This document shows, piece after piece, positions 31,028-38,680 of a stretch of 64,000 bases of DNA. The position numbers and the translations under genes were made by a program. The stretch comes from CAVSJO01 sp963728445 (GTDB lineage: Bacteria; Gemmatimonadota; Gemmatimonadetes; Longimicrobiales; RSA9). The first letter of the stretch is position 1, and the number at the start of each line of letters is the position of its first letter. The stretch is taken from NCBI GenBank assembly GCA_963728445.1, contig CAVSJO010000006.1:620001-684000 (forward strand), given 5' to 3'. The notes under the pieces were generated by a model, which ran no database searches, had not been told where the DNA came from, and saw nothing but the letters and a program-made list of their open reading frames with translations.

Positions 31028-33859
31028 ATGAACCGCCCGCACCGTCTGCACGTCGAGACCGAAGGAACCGGAATCTCGCAGCCCCTCAGTCGGCAGGTCC
31101 ACCTGCTGGGCGACATGCTGGGCGACGCGATCCGCGCTGCCGCCGGGGAGGAGACGCTGGACCGGGTTGAGGAGCTCCGGCTTCTCTGCAAACGTGCCGA
31201 CCGGGAGTCCGAGCCGGCGCTCCGTGACGAGGCGGCCGAGCGCATCTCGCGCCTCGACGAGCGGCAGATCGACTGGCTGCTCCGCGCGTTCACTGCCTTC
31301 TTCCACCTCGTCAACCAGGCGGAGAAGCGGGAGATCATCCGGGTCAACGGTGACCGCTCCCGGGCCGCCGGTGACGGCGGTCCGCCGCGGCCCGAGTCGA
31401 TCGCGGAAGCGCTCGGCGCCATGAAGGACGCAGGCTGCGACGCGGCCGACGCCGTCGCCTTCCTCCGCCGCCTGGACATCCAGCCGACGCTCACCGCGCA
31501 CCCGACGGAGGCACGCCGCCGCACGCTGCTCTACAAGCAGCAGCGCATCGCGGCGCTGCTGGGAGGGCTCCAGTCCGATCCCACGCCCGAGGAGCGGGAC
31601 CTTATCCTGGGCGAGCTCCACGGGCACATCACCGTGCTGCTCTCCACGGACGAAATCCGCGTCGAGCGGCCGACCGTGCGGGACGAGGTCGAGCAGGGCC
31701 TGTGGTTTCTCCAGGGCGCCATCTGGGAGACCGTACCCCGCATCCACGCCGACGTCCGGCGCGCCCTGCGAAACTACTGGGGCGACGTCGCCGCAGCCGA
31801 GCCGCTCCCGGCGTTCCTCCGCTTCCGCTCCTGGATCGGCGGCGATCGCGACGGCAACCCCAACGTGACCGCCGAGGTGACGCGCTGGACCCTCGCCCGA
31901 CACCGGCGCGCCGCCATCGAGATGCACACGCGGGAGCTGCACGAGCTGCGCCGCGAGCTGAGCCTGTCGGACCGACGGCTGAAACTGCCTCCTGACTTCC
32001 TCGCGTCCCTCGATCGCGACGCGGAGGAGGCGCCGATCCCCGAAAGCGAGCTACGGGCGTACCGGCACGAGCCGTTCCGCCGCAAGATCAGCCACCTCAT
32101 GGAGCGGCTGCGTCGCGAGCTCGATGCCTCTGCCGACGGCCTGCACAGCGCCGGGCTGCTGGACGGCGCCGGGCTCGTGGGAGAGCTCGAGTCGATGCGG
32201 GACGCGCTCGGCGCGTGCGGCTTCGGCGACGTCGCATCCGACGGCCGGCTCGCCCGCTGCCTCGACCTCGCCCGCGCATTCGGACTTCACCTCGCCGCCG
32301 TCGACGTGCGCCAGCACAGCCACGTCCACGAGGCCGCCGTCGCCGAGCTGCTTCGTGGCGCCGGCGTCGAGGGCGACTATGCGGGACTCGACGAGGCCGC
32401 GAAGCTCGAGCGCCTCCGGACCGAGCTGGCGAGCCCGCGTCCGCTGCTGCCCCCCGGCGCCGAGCTGTCCGAACCCACGGCCGACCTGCTGGACGCGCTG
32501 CGCGCCCTCGGAGACGCAGCCGCTCTCGAGCCGGACGCAATCGGCAGCTACGTCGTAAGCATGACCCACACCGTCAGCGACATCCTGGAGCCCATCGTAC
32601 TGGCGAAGGAGGTCGGGCTGTGGCGGACGGGCCCCGACGGCGTGAGCGCCTCCCTGGACTTCGTTCCGCTCTTCGAGACCATCGAGGACCTGGAAGCCGC
32701 CGGCGGTCGCATGCGGGAGCTGTTCGCCGATTCCGTCTACCGCAGCACCCTGGACGCGCGGGCCGGCCTCCAGGAGATCATGCTCGGCTACTCCGACAGC
32801 AACAAGGACGGAGGCTACTTCATGGCCAACTGGGCGCTGCACCGCGCCCAGCGGGACCTGGCCCGGGTCTGCCGCGAGCACGGCCTCGACTTCCGGCTCT
32901 TTCACGGCCGCGGCGGCACCATCGGCCGCGGTGGGGGCCGTGCCAATCGCGCCATCGGTGCCATGCCGCCCGTCGTCCAGAACGGTCGCATCCGCTACAC
33001 CGAGCAGGGCGAGGTCATCTCGTTCCGCTACGGCCTACCGGACCTTGCAAGACGACACACGGAGCAGATCGTCAACGCCCAGCTCCGCGGCATGATCGCC
33101 TGGCAGGCGCTTTCGGAAGGCGACTCCGCCGCCTCCGCGGAGCCGGATCCTGCAGCCGACGTCGCCGGGCTCGTCGCCCGCGAGTCCATGCGCGCCTATC
33201 GGGAGCTCATCGACGATCCCGGCTTCTGGAGCTGGTACACGACCGCGACGCCCATCGCCCAGATCAGCCGCCTCCCCATCGCCTCGCGCCCCGTTTCACG
33301 AGGCTCCGGCCAGGTCGACTTCGAAGGTCTGCGCGCCATCCCGTGGAACTTCGCGTGGACGCAGACGCGCTACGGCGTGCCGGGCTGGTACGGCATGGGC
33401 GCGGGTCTGAGCGCCGCGCTGGAGCGGTTCGGCGACGAGACGCTCCGCGAGCTGCACGGCGCATGGCCCTTCCTCTCCGCCGTCATCGGCAACGCACAGC
33501 TGGAGATGGGCCGCGCCCGACTCGCCATCGCCGCCCACTACGACCGCCTGGCGGTCGACGCCGAAGGAGCGGCAAACGGCAACCCCGCGAGCGCATTCCA
33601 CCGCCGCATCGAGGCGGACTTCCGCCGCGCCTGCGAGGCAGTGCTTCGGATCACCGGCCAGTCGGACATTCTCGACGAGAGTCCGGTCATCCGTAAGTCC
33701 ATCACCCTGCGCAACCCGTACACGGACGTGCTCAACCTCCTCCAGGTCGAGCTCCTGCGACGGTCGCGAAACACGAGCGCCCCGACCGGGGAAGCCCCGG
33801 GCGAGGCGCTGTTCGTCAGCATCAACGGCGTCGCCGCCGCGATGCAGAGCACCGGCTGA
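31028..33859 (+). CDS. ppc: Phosphoenolpyruvate carboxylase
   Basis: 943 residues. The enzyme adds bicarbonate to PEP to give oxaloacetate, replenishing the TCA cycle. Catalytic motifs are intact: LTAHPTEARRRT with the essential His (about 157), SWIGGDRDGNPNVTAEVT (about 270), and the mobile loop FHGRGGTIGRGGGRANRAIG (about 625-645). EQGEVISFRYG (about 660) follows. The C-terminus, LRNPYTDVLNLLQVELLRR through INGVAAAMQSTG, matches the usual allosteric-site ending. Length is slightly above the E. coli enzyme. ATG 31028 is the first in-frame start after the divergent antiporter. It converges with a small lipoprotein gene 12 bases away. Confidence 0.97.
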   Translation: MNRPHRLHVETEGTGISQPLSRQVHLLGDMLGDAIRAAAGEETLDRVEELRLLCKRADRESEPALRDEAAERISRLDERQIDWLLRAFTAFFHLVNQAEKREIIRVNGDRSRAAGDGGPPRPESIAEALGAMKDAGCDAADAVAFLRRLDIQPTLTAHPTEARRRTLLYKQQRIAALLGGLQSDPTPEERDLILGELHGHITVLLSTDEIRVERPTVRDEVEQGLWFLQGAIWETVPRIHADVRRALRNYWGDVAAAEPLPAFLRFRSWIGGDRDGNPNVTAEVTRWTLARHRRAAIEMHTRELHELRRELSLSDRRLKLPPDFLASLDRDAEEAPIPESELRAYRHEPFRRKISHLMERLRRELDASADGLHSAGLLDGAGLVGELESMRDALGACGFGDVASDGRLARCLDLARAFGLHLAAVDVRQHSHVHEAAVAELLRGAGVEGDYAGLDEAAKLERLRTELASPRPLLPPGAELSEPTADLLDALRALGDAAALEPDAIGSYVVSMTHTVSDILEPIVLAKEVGLWRTGPDGVSASLDFVPLFETIEDLEAAGGRMRELFADSVYRSTLDARAGLQEIMLGYSDSNKDGGYFMANWALHRAQRDLARVCREHGLDFRLFHGRGGTIGRGGGRANRAIGAMPPVVQNGRIRYTEQGEVISFRYGLPDLARRHTEQIVNAQLRGMIAWQALSEGDSAASAEPDPAADVAGLVARESMRAYRELIDDPGFWSWYTTATPIAQISRLPIASRPVSRGSGQVDFEGLRAIPWNFAWTQTRYGVPGWYGMGAGLSAALERFGDETLRELHGAWPFLSAVIGNAQLEMGRARLAIAAHYDRLAVDAEGAANGNPASAFHRRIEADFRRACEAVLRITGQSDILDESPVIRKSITLRNPYTDVLNLLQVELLRRSRNTSAPTGEAPGEALFVSINGVAAAMQSTG

Positions 33860-33871
33860 GCCGGAACGCCG

Positions 33872-34270
33872 CTACTCCGAATTGACCGGCTCGACCCTCA
33901 CCGTATTCTGGTTGACGTTCCATGTCACCATCGCGTCGCCCGTCAGCGTGAAGGGCTCCGACTGGAGGACGTTGCCTTCCGTCGTGCGGGCCGAGAGCTG
34001 GTAGCTGCCCGCCGCGATCGCCTGCCGGACCGGGAACGACTCGTCGCGCCCCGGCTCCACGGTCCCGAGCAGGTTGTTCGTTCCGTGCGCCTGCAGAAGG
34101 GTCACCGTAAGCGCCGTCGGAACCGTCAGGTTGTTGTTCACTTGAACCGTCACTTCGGGCGCCCCGTTCTGCTCCATCGTGCCCGAGCTCGCACACGCGG
34201 CCGTCCACAGGAACAGCACCGGCAGCAGCGCGAACAGCAATCGGCTCGCCTTCTTCATCGGACGTCTCAT
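33872..34270 (-). CDS. Small hypothetical lipoprotein
   Basis: 132 residues from MRRPMKKASRLLFALLP. The signal ends FLWTAACASSG (lipobox, Cys about 26). The mature part of about 105 residues is beta-rich: APEVTVQVNNNLTVPTALTV, LLGTVEPGRDESFPV, AGSYQLSARTTEG and ending TVRVEPVNSE. It looks like a single immunoglobulin-like or transthyretin-like sandwich. ATG 34270 is chosen because AGGAGG lies 6 bases upstream; a longer frame exists. Function is unknown. Confidence 0.8.
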   Translation of the reverse strand: MRRPMKKASRLLFALLPVLFLWTAACASSGTMEQNGAPEVTVQVNNNLTVPTALTVTLLQAHGTNNLLGTVEPGRDESFPVRQAIAAGSYQLSARTTEGNVLQSEPFTLTGDAMVTWNVNQNTVRVEPVNSE

Positions 34271-34545
34271 ATCCTGCCTCCTATCCTTCCGCAAATTCAC
34301 TTTCCGCACCTCTGAAAACGGTGCACTTTTCATGCCCAAATGCAGTGATTACAAGGCGTTACAAGTCCCTCGCCGTGTGGATCTTCACGACTCGCACTCT
34401 TCCGCGTCCGGCCGCGATGCGACGCGCGGCCGCACGGCGCGGCCCCCCTACGCCCGCTCGGCGCGTCCCCCTATCTTGATGGCCGGAGGAACGATGGACT
34501 CGCCCGCGAACCGAAGCGATCGTGGGGCGCGACCGACGGAGGGGA

Positions 34546-36063
34546 ATGCAGACGACGCAGGAGGAGGGACGGAGCACGCCGGGAGAGGTGCTCCGGCGGG
34601 TTTTCGGCTACGCGGAGTTCCGACCGGGACAGGAGCGGGTCATCGAGGCGGTGCTGCGGGGGGACGACTGCATCGCGGTGATGCCGACGGGGGCGGGAAA
34701 GTCGCTGACGTTTCAGCTCCCGGCGAAGCTGCTGAGCGGGACGGTGCTCGTGATCTCGCCGCTCATCTCGCTGATGAAGGACCAGGTGGACGCTCTTCAG
34801 GCGCTGGGCTTCAGGGCGGCGGAAGTGAATTCGACGCTGGACACGGAGGAGCGACGTCGCCGTCTGGCGGCACTGCGCCGCGGCGAGTACGAGCTCGTGT
34901 ATCTGGCGCCGGAGGCGCTGGACGGGTCGCTCCGGGACTTCCTGCGGGGATGCCCGGTGGCGCTCGTTGTGGTCGACGAGGCGCACTGCATCAGTCAGTG
35001 GGGCCACGACTTCCGCCCTTCCTACCGGCGGCTGCGCGGGCTGAAGGAGGAGCTGGGCGGCGTGCCGATCCTGGCCCTCACGGCGACGGCGACGCGGCCC
35101 GTGGCGAGGGACATCCTGCGGCAGCTCGGGATGCGGAAGCCGGACGGATACAAGGGCTCCTTCTTCCGGGAGAACCTGGTCATCCGGGCGCGCAAGAAGG
35201 GCGAGGGGAACACGCGCCGGGAGATCCTGGCTCTCGTCCGCGAGCGGCAGGGGAAGCCGGGCATCGTCTACTGCATGTCGCGGCGAACGGTGGAGAGCAC
35301 GGCGGAGTACCTGCGCTCGAAGGGCATCCCGGCGCTGCCGTACCACGCCGGCCTGTCGGACGCGGAGCGGGCGGCCAATCAGGAGGCGTTCCAGAAGGAC
35401 GACGTCGACGTCATCGTCGCGACCATCGCGTTCGGCATGGGCATCGACAAGTCCAACGTGCGGTTCGTCATCCACCGGGACATGCCGAAGGACGTCGAGT
35501 CGTGGTATCAGGAGATCGGCCGTGCGGGTCGGGACGGCGAGCCGGCGGACTGCTTCGTGTTCTACTCGTGGGCGGACGTGAAGCTGCACGAGCGTTTTCT
35601 GCGTGACGTGGAGGACCCTGAGCAGCGAGAGATGCGGCACCGGGCGACGGTGGGGCTGTTCGAGATCCTCGAGCGTCCGGCCTGCCGCCATCAGGCGATA
35701 CTCCGGTACTTCGACGAGGACATCGATCCGTGCGGCGGCTCGTGCGACGTGTGCACGGGCACGAGCGTGGCGGAGATGGCGAAGCAGGCGATGACGGCGA
35801 GCGTGCGGGAGCACGGACGGCGCAGGGCGACGCCGTCTGCGCCGGGTGCCCGCGACCCCCTGTTCGAGCGGCTCCGGGAGCTGCGCAAGCGCCTCGCCGA
35901 CGAGCAGGGCGTGCCGGCCTACATCGTCTTCAGCGACGCCGCGCTTCGGGAAATGGTGGAGCGGCGTCCGGCGACCGCGATGGAGATGCTGGACGTGCCC
36001 GGCGTGGGACCGGCCAAGCTGGAGAAGTACGGCGCTGCGTTCCTGGACGCCCTGCGCGGGTAG
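34546..36063 (+). CDS. recQ: ATP-dependent DNA helicase RecQ
   Basis: 505 residues. The RecQ-specific motif 0 region is FGYAEFRPGQERVIEAVLRG. Walker A is MPTGAGKSLTFQLP (about 46-59). DEAH is present as VVVDEAHCISQWGHDFRP, with the RecQ aromatic-rich loop. Motif III is LALTATAT. Motifs V and VI are TIAFGMGIDKSNVRFVIHRD and YQEIGRAGRDG. The zinc-binding RQC piece has CRHQAILRYF, then CGGSCDVC. An HRDC domain (about 435-505) ends PGVGPAKLEKYGAAFLDALRG. It unwinds DNA 3'-5' in repair and recombination. ATG 34546 directly follows GGAGGGGA. Its 3' end overlaps the convergent esterase gene by 134 bases. Confidence 0.97.
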   Translation: MQTTQEEGRSTPGEVLRRVFGYAEFRPGQERVIEAVLRGDDCIAVMPTGAGKSLTFQLPAKLLSGTVLVISPLISLMKDQVDALQALGFRAAEVNSTLDTEERRRRLAALRRGEYELVYLAPEALDGSLRDFLRGCPVALVVVDEAHCISQWGHDFRPSYRRLRGLKEELGGVPILALTATATRPVARDILRQLGMRKPDGYKGSFFRENLVIRARKKGEGNTRREILALVRERQGKPGIVYCMSRRTVESTAEYLRSKGIPALPYHAGLSDAERAANQEAFQKDDVDVIVATIAFGMGIDKSNVRFVIHRDMPKDVESWYQEIGRAGRDGEPADCFVFYSWADVKLHERFLRDVEDPEQREMRHRATVGLFEILERPACRHQAILRYFDEDIDPCGGSCDVCTGTSVAEMAKQAMTASVREHGRRRATPSAPGARDPLFERLRELRKRLADEQGVPAYIVFSDAALREMVERRPATAMEMLDVPGVGPAKLEKYGAAFLDALRG

Positions 36064-36958
36064 GAACGCCTCCGTCGACGCCCGGCAGGTCGGCGATGCG
36101 CTGGCGCAGGATCTCCAGGAGCACCGGCAGACGCCGGTCCCAGTACCACCACTCGTGCACGCCGGCGGTTTCGTGGTACTGGTAGGGGGCCTTTTCGGCG
36201 GCGAGCTCAGCGGCGATCTCGCGGTTTCCGGGCGCGAGCCCGTCGCCGGTCCCCACGTCGAAGTAGTAGTAGGGCCGCGGCCGGTCCGTCGTCCGCTTCA
36301 GAAGATCCAGGAAGTCGGCGGAGTCCCGGGCTGCACTGCCTGGAGGCCCGAACGCGGCCATCAGGCTCTCGTGGTCCCAGTCCTTCACCGGCGAGAACGC
36401 CCCGGAGAAGCTGCCGGCGAGTGAGAATCGGCCCGGCATCCGGGTGGCCAGCATGAAGGCACCGTACCCCCCCATGCTGAGCCCGGCGATCCAGCGGGCC
36501 TGCGGGAATGGCAGAGTCCGATAGTGGGCGTCGACCCATCTCACGACGTCGGTGCCCACGTACGTCTCGAACTTCTGTGCCGGGTCGGTCGCGCTGTTCG
36601 CGTACCACGAGTCGCCCGCGTCCGGCATGACGACGATGAGCGGCATGTCCGCGGTGTAGGCGAGCACGTTGGTGCGGCCGACCCAGTCCCGCCAGCTTCC
36701 CGACAGCCCGTGCAGCAGGTAGAGGACGGGGTAGCGGCGAGCGTCATCGGCGTACCCCCGCGGCAGGATGACGGCGGCGGGGCGTGGTTTCGGGAGCGCG
36801 CCGGGGATCGAGACTTCCTGGACGCGAGGGTCCTTCGCCCACGCCGGAGGTGGCGGCTCCTGCGCCGCGGCCCGGGCCGCAGGCGCCGTCGTGGCGAGTG
36901 CGGCGGCGAGGGCTGCAGTGGCAGCCAGGGGCGAGAGCATCGAGGTCAGCGTTCGCAT
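35930..36958 (-). CDS. Secreted alpha/beta-hydrolase esterase (esterase D/antigen 85-like)
   Basis: 342 residues as read. A signal peptide (MRTLTSMLSPLAATAALAAA, ending near APAARAAAQ) directs export. The putative-esterase domain (about 45-290) has YPVLYLLHGLSGSWRDWVGR, MPDAGDSWYA, the nucleophile elbow GLSMGGYGAF (Ser about 166), and a C-terminal His in AGVHEWWYWD. It resembles S-formylglutathione hydrolase/antigen 85-type acylhydrolases; the substrate is unknown. The last 48 residues, after IADLPGVDGG, are arginine/proline-rich with no family resemblance and lie antisense to recQ. The natural stop may have been lost by mutation. It begins 57 bases after the SDR-like gene. Confidence 0.85.
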   Translation of the reverse strand: MRTLTSMLSPLAATAALAAALATTAPAARAAAQEPPPPAWAKDPRVQEVSIPGALPKPRPAAVILPRGYADDARRYPVLYLLHGLSGSWRDWVGRTNVLAYTADMPLIVVMPDAGDSWYANSATDPAQKFETYVGTDVVRWVDAHYRTLPFPQARWIAGLSMGGYGAFMLATRMPGRFSLAGSFSGAFSPVKDWDHESLMAAFGPPGSAARDSADFLDLLKRTTDRPRPYYYFDVGTGDGLAPGNREIAAELAAEKAPYQYHETAGVHEWWYWDRRLPVLLEILRQRIADLPGVDGGVPTRAGRPGTQRRTSPAWPVPRRARPASPSRSPDAAPPFPEARRR

Positions 36959-37015
36959 CGTCGGATGGGTTCGGGGGTGGGTCGTGGGCTGCAGCCCGGG
37001 CAGGGCAGCCTCGCT

Positions 37016-37726
37016 TCAATCCATTCGCCGTCGCAGGTCCGACATGTCGAGGACCCTCGGACCGTCGACCTGCAGTGCGGCGGCGACGAGCATGCGGGCG
37101 AGTTCCGCGCCCGTGACGGAGGCGTAGCGGTCCCGCGCGCGGCGGGCGCCGACGAGCGCGAGTCCGCCGACTGCCGCGTCGAGTACGCGGGCGGCGACGC
37201 GCTCGCCCGTCCGCCGCTCCTCCCGATCCGGTCCGCTGATGAAGGACGGCCGGACGATGAGGAAGTCGAGCCCGCTCTCCGACAGCTCCGCCTCCACTCT
37301 CCAGCGTGCTCGAAGGTAGTCGTTGCGCGGCTCCGATGCACCGACGCCGAGCGCCGAAAGATAGATGAAGCGTGCGTCAGGGGCGGACGTCCGGGTGGCG
37401 CGGAGCAGGAGTACGGTGAGGCCGTAGTCGACGGTCTCGTACGTCTCCTCGCGCCCCGCTTCCCCTGCCGCCCGGCCGCGCGCCCGGGTCGTGCCGAGGA
37501 GCGCGAAGACGAGGTCCGGACGCAGCCGGGCCAGCGTCGCCTCCATGGCGGCCGCGTCCCACGGCGTCGCGTCGACGGTGGCGCCCAGGGCCTGCATCCG
37601 CTCGCGGCCGGCGGCGGAGGGGGAGCCTGGCCGCACGTGCGCGACGACGTCGATCCCGGACACGAGCAGCTCCCCGACCACGTGGCGGCCCGTGTACCCC
37701 GTCGCTCCTGCAACGAATGCGCGCAT
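37016..37726 (-). CDS. Atypical SDR / NAD(P)-binding epimerase-like protein
   Basis: 236 residues. The Rossmann motif GATGYTGRHVVGELL (7-21) has the TGxxGxxG-like pattern of atypical short-chain dehydrogenases. PDLVFALLGTTRARGRA and ARFIYLSALGVGASEPRNDY follow. VRPSFISGPDREERRTGER is the usual NmrA/HIM1-like late motif. A Tyr-x3-Lys pair is not obvious, so it may act as an NAD(P)-binding sensor or a quinone-type reductase rather than a classical dehydrogenase. It lies upstream of the esterase on the same strand. No RBS is clear at ATG 37726. Confidence 0.85.
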   Translation of the reverse strand: MRAFVAGATGYTGRHVVGELLVSGIDVVAHVRPGSPSAAGRERMQALGATVDATPWDAAAMEATLARLRPDLVFALLGTTRARGRAAGEAGREETYETVDYGLTVLLLRATRTSAPDARFIYLSALGVGASEPRNDYLRARWRVEAELSESGLDFLIVRPSFISGPDREERRTGERVAARVLDAAVGGLALVGARRARDRYASVTGAELARMLVAAALQVDGPRVLDMSDLRRRMD

Positions 37727-37806
37727 CCCGTTCCCCCCTCGTTCGGCGTCACCATCGCGGTTCGGGACTGGCCCGTGGCCGCTACGCTGCGTAGCTTGAC
37801 CGCCCT

Positions 37807-38307
37807 ATGCCGAGTACCAGCTCCTTCGACGTGACCACGGGAGTCGACCTCCAGGAGGTCGACAACGCGGTCAACCAGGCCCGCAAGGAAGTCGCGACGC
37901 GTTACGACTTCAAGGGCACCGACTGCACGATCGAGCTCGACCGGAAGGAAGCGGTCCTGCGGCTCGAAGCCGACGACGACTACCGCCTCAAGGCCCTCTA
38001 CGACGTCCTGCTCTCCAAGCTCGTGAAACGCGGCGTGCCCGTGAAGAACCTCGACCCTCGAAAGGTCGACGAGGGCACGCTCGGCCGCGCTCGCCAGACG
38101 GTGGGTCTCCAGCAGGGGATCCCATCCGAGACGGCGAAGCGCATCGTCAAGGACGTGAAGGGCGGCGGCTTCCGGAAGGTCCAGGTCGCCATCCAGGGCG
38201 ATGAGCTGCGGGTCTCCAGCCCATCGCGCGACGAGCTCCAGGCCGTGATGGCCTTCCTCCGCGGGAACGACTACGGGATCGAGCTGCGTTTCGGCAACTA
38301 TCGGTGA
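37807..38307 (+). CDS. yajQ: YajQ family cyclic-di-GMP-binding protein
   Basis: 166 residues, the normal size of YajQ. The opening, SSFDVTTGVDLQEVDNAVNQ, is typical of the family, followed by ATRYDFKGTDCTIELDRKE. GVPVKNLDPRKVDEGTLGRA and PSETAKRIVKDVKGGGFRKV cover the middle. LRVSSPSRDELQAVMAFLRG and GIELRFGNYR close the protein. Family members bind c-di-GMP and nucleic acids; in Xanthomonas the homologue controls virulence genes together with a transcription factor. The window also encodes a GGDEF enzyme and a c-di-GMP riboswitch candidate, which makes the signal relevant here. It precedes the ArsC-fold gene by 28 bases. Confidence 0.95.
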   Translation: MPSTSSFDVTTGVDLQEVDNAVNQARKEVATRYDFKGTDCTIELDRKEAVLRLEADDDYRLKALYDVLLSKLVKRGVPVKNLDPRKVDEGTLGRARQTVGLQQGIPSETAKRIVKDVKGGGFRKVQVAIQGDELRVSSPSRDELQAVMAFLRGNDYGIELRFGNYR

Positions 38308-38335
38308 CTCCTCCGCTCCCCCATCCCCACTCGCA

Positions 38336-38680
38336 ATGCAGGTACAGATCTTCGGAACCAGGGGAAGCGCCGACACCCGCAAGGCGCTGCGCTTCTTCTC
38401 GGAACGTCGGATCCAGACGCACTTCGTCGACCTGAAACAGCGGGCCGCGTCCGCGGGCGAGCTGAGCCGCTTCGCGCAGAAGTTCGGCGTCGACGCCCTC
38501 GTCGACCGGGACTCGAAGCGATTCGCCTCCCTCGGCCTCGCCCACGCTCACCTGTCCGAGGATCGATGGCTGGAGAAGCTCGCCGACGAGCCCATGCTCC
38601 TGCGCGTGCCACTCGTACGCTGCCAGCAGAAGCTCACACTCGGCGCCGCCGAGGAAACCTGGAAGGAGTGGGTGGCGTGA
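38336..38680 (+). CDS. ArsC/Spx-fold protein lacking the redox cysteine
   Basis: 114 residues with the ArsC-family thioredoxin-like fold. MQVQIFGTRGSADTRKALRF corresponds to the start of YffB/Spx proteins, where the loop normally reads Y-x-x-x-x-C-x-x-x-R-K-A. Here the loop is GTRGSADTRKA with no cysteine. FVDLKQRAASAGELSRFA and LLRVPLVRCQQKLTLGA follow the family; the only cysteine (about 97) is far from the active loop. An arsenate-reductase mechanism is therefore not possible by the usual route. It may be a structural or regulatory homologue. It overlaps the following hydrolase gene by four bases (GTGA). Confidence 0.82.
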   Translation: MQVQIFGTRGSADTRKALRFFSERRIQTHFVDLKQRAASAGELSRFAQKFGVDALVDRDSKRFASLGLAHAHLSEDRWLEKLADEPMLLRVPLVRCQQKLTLGAAEETWKEWVA

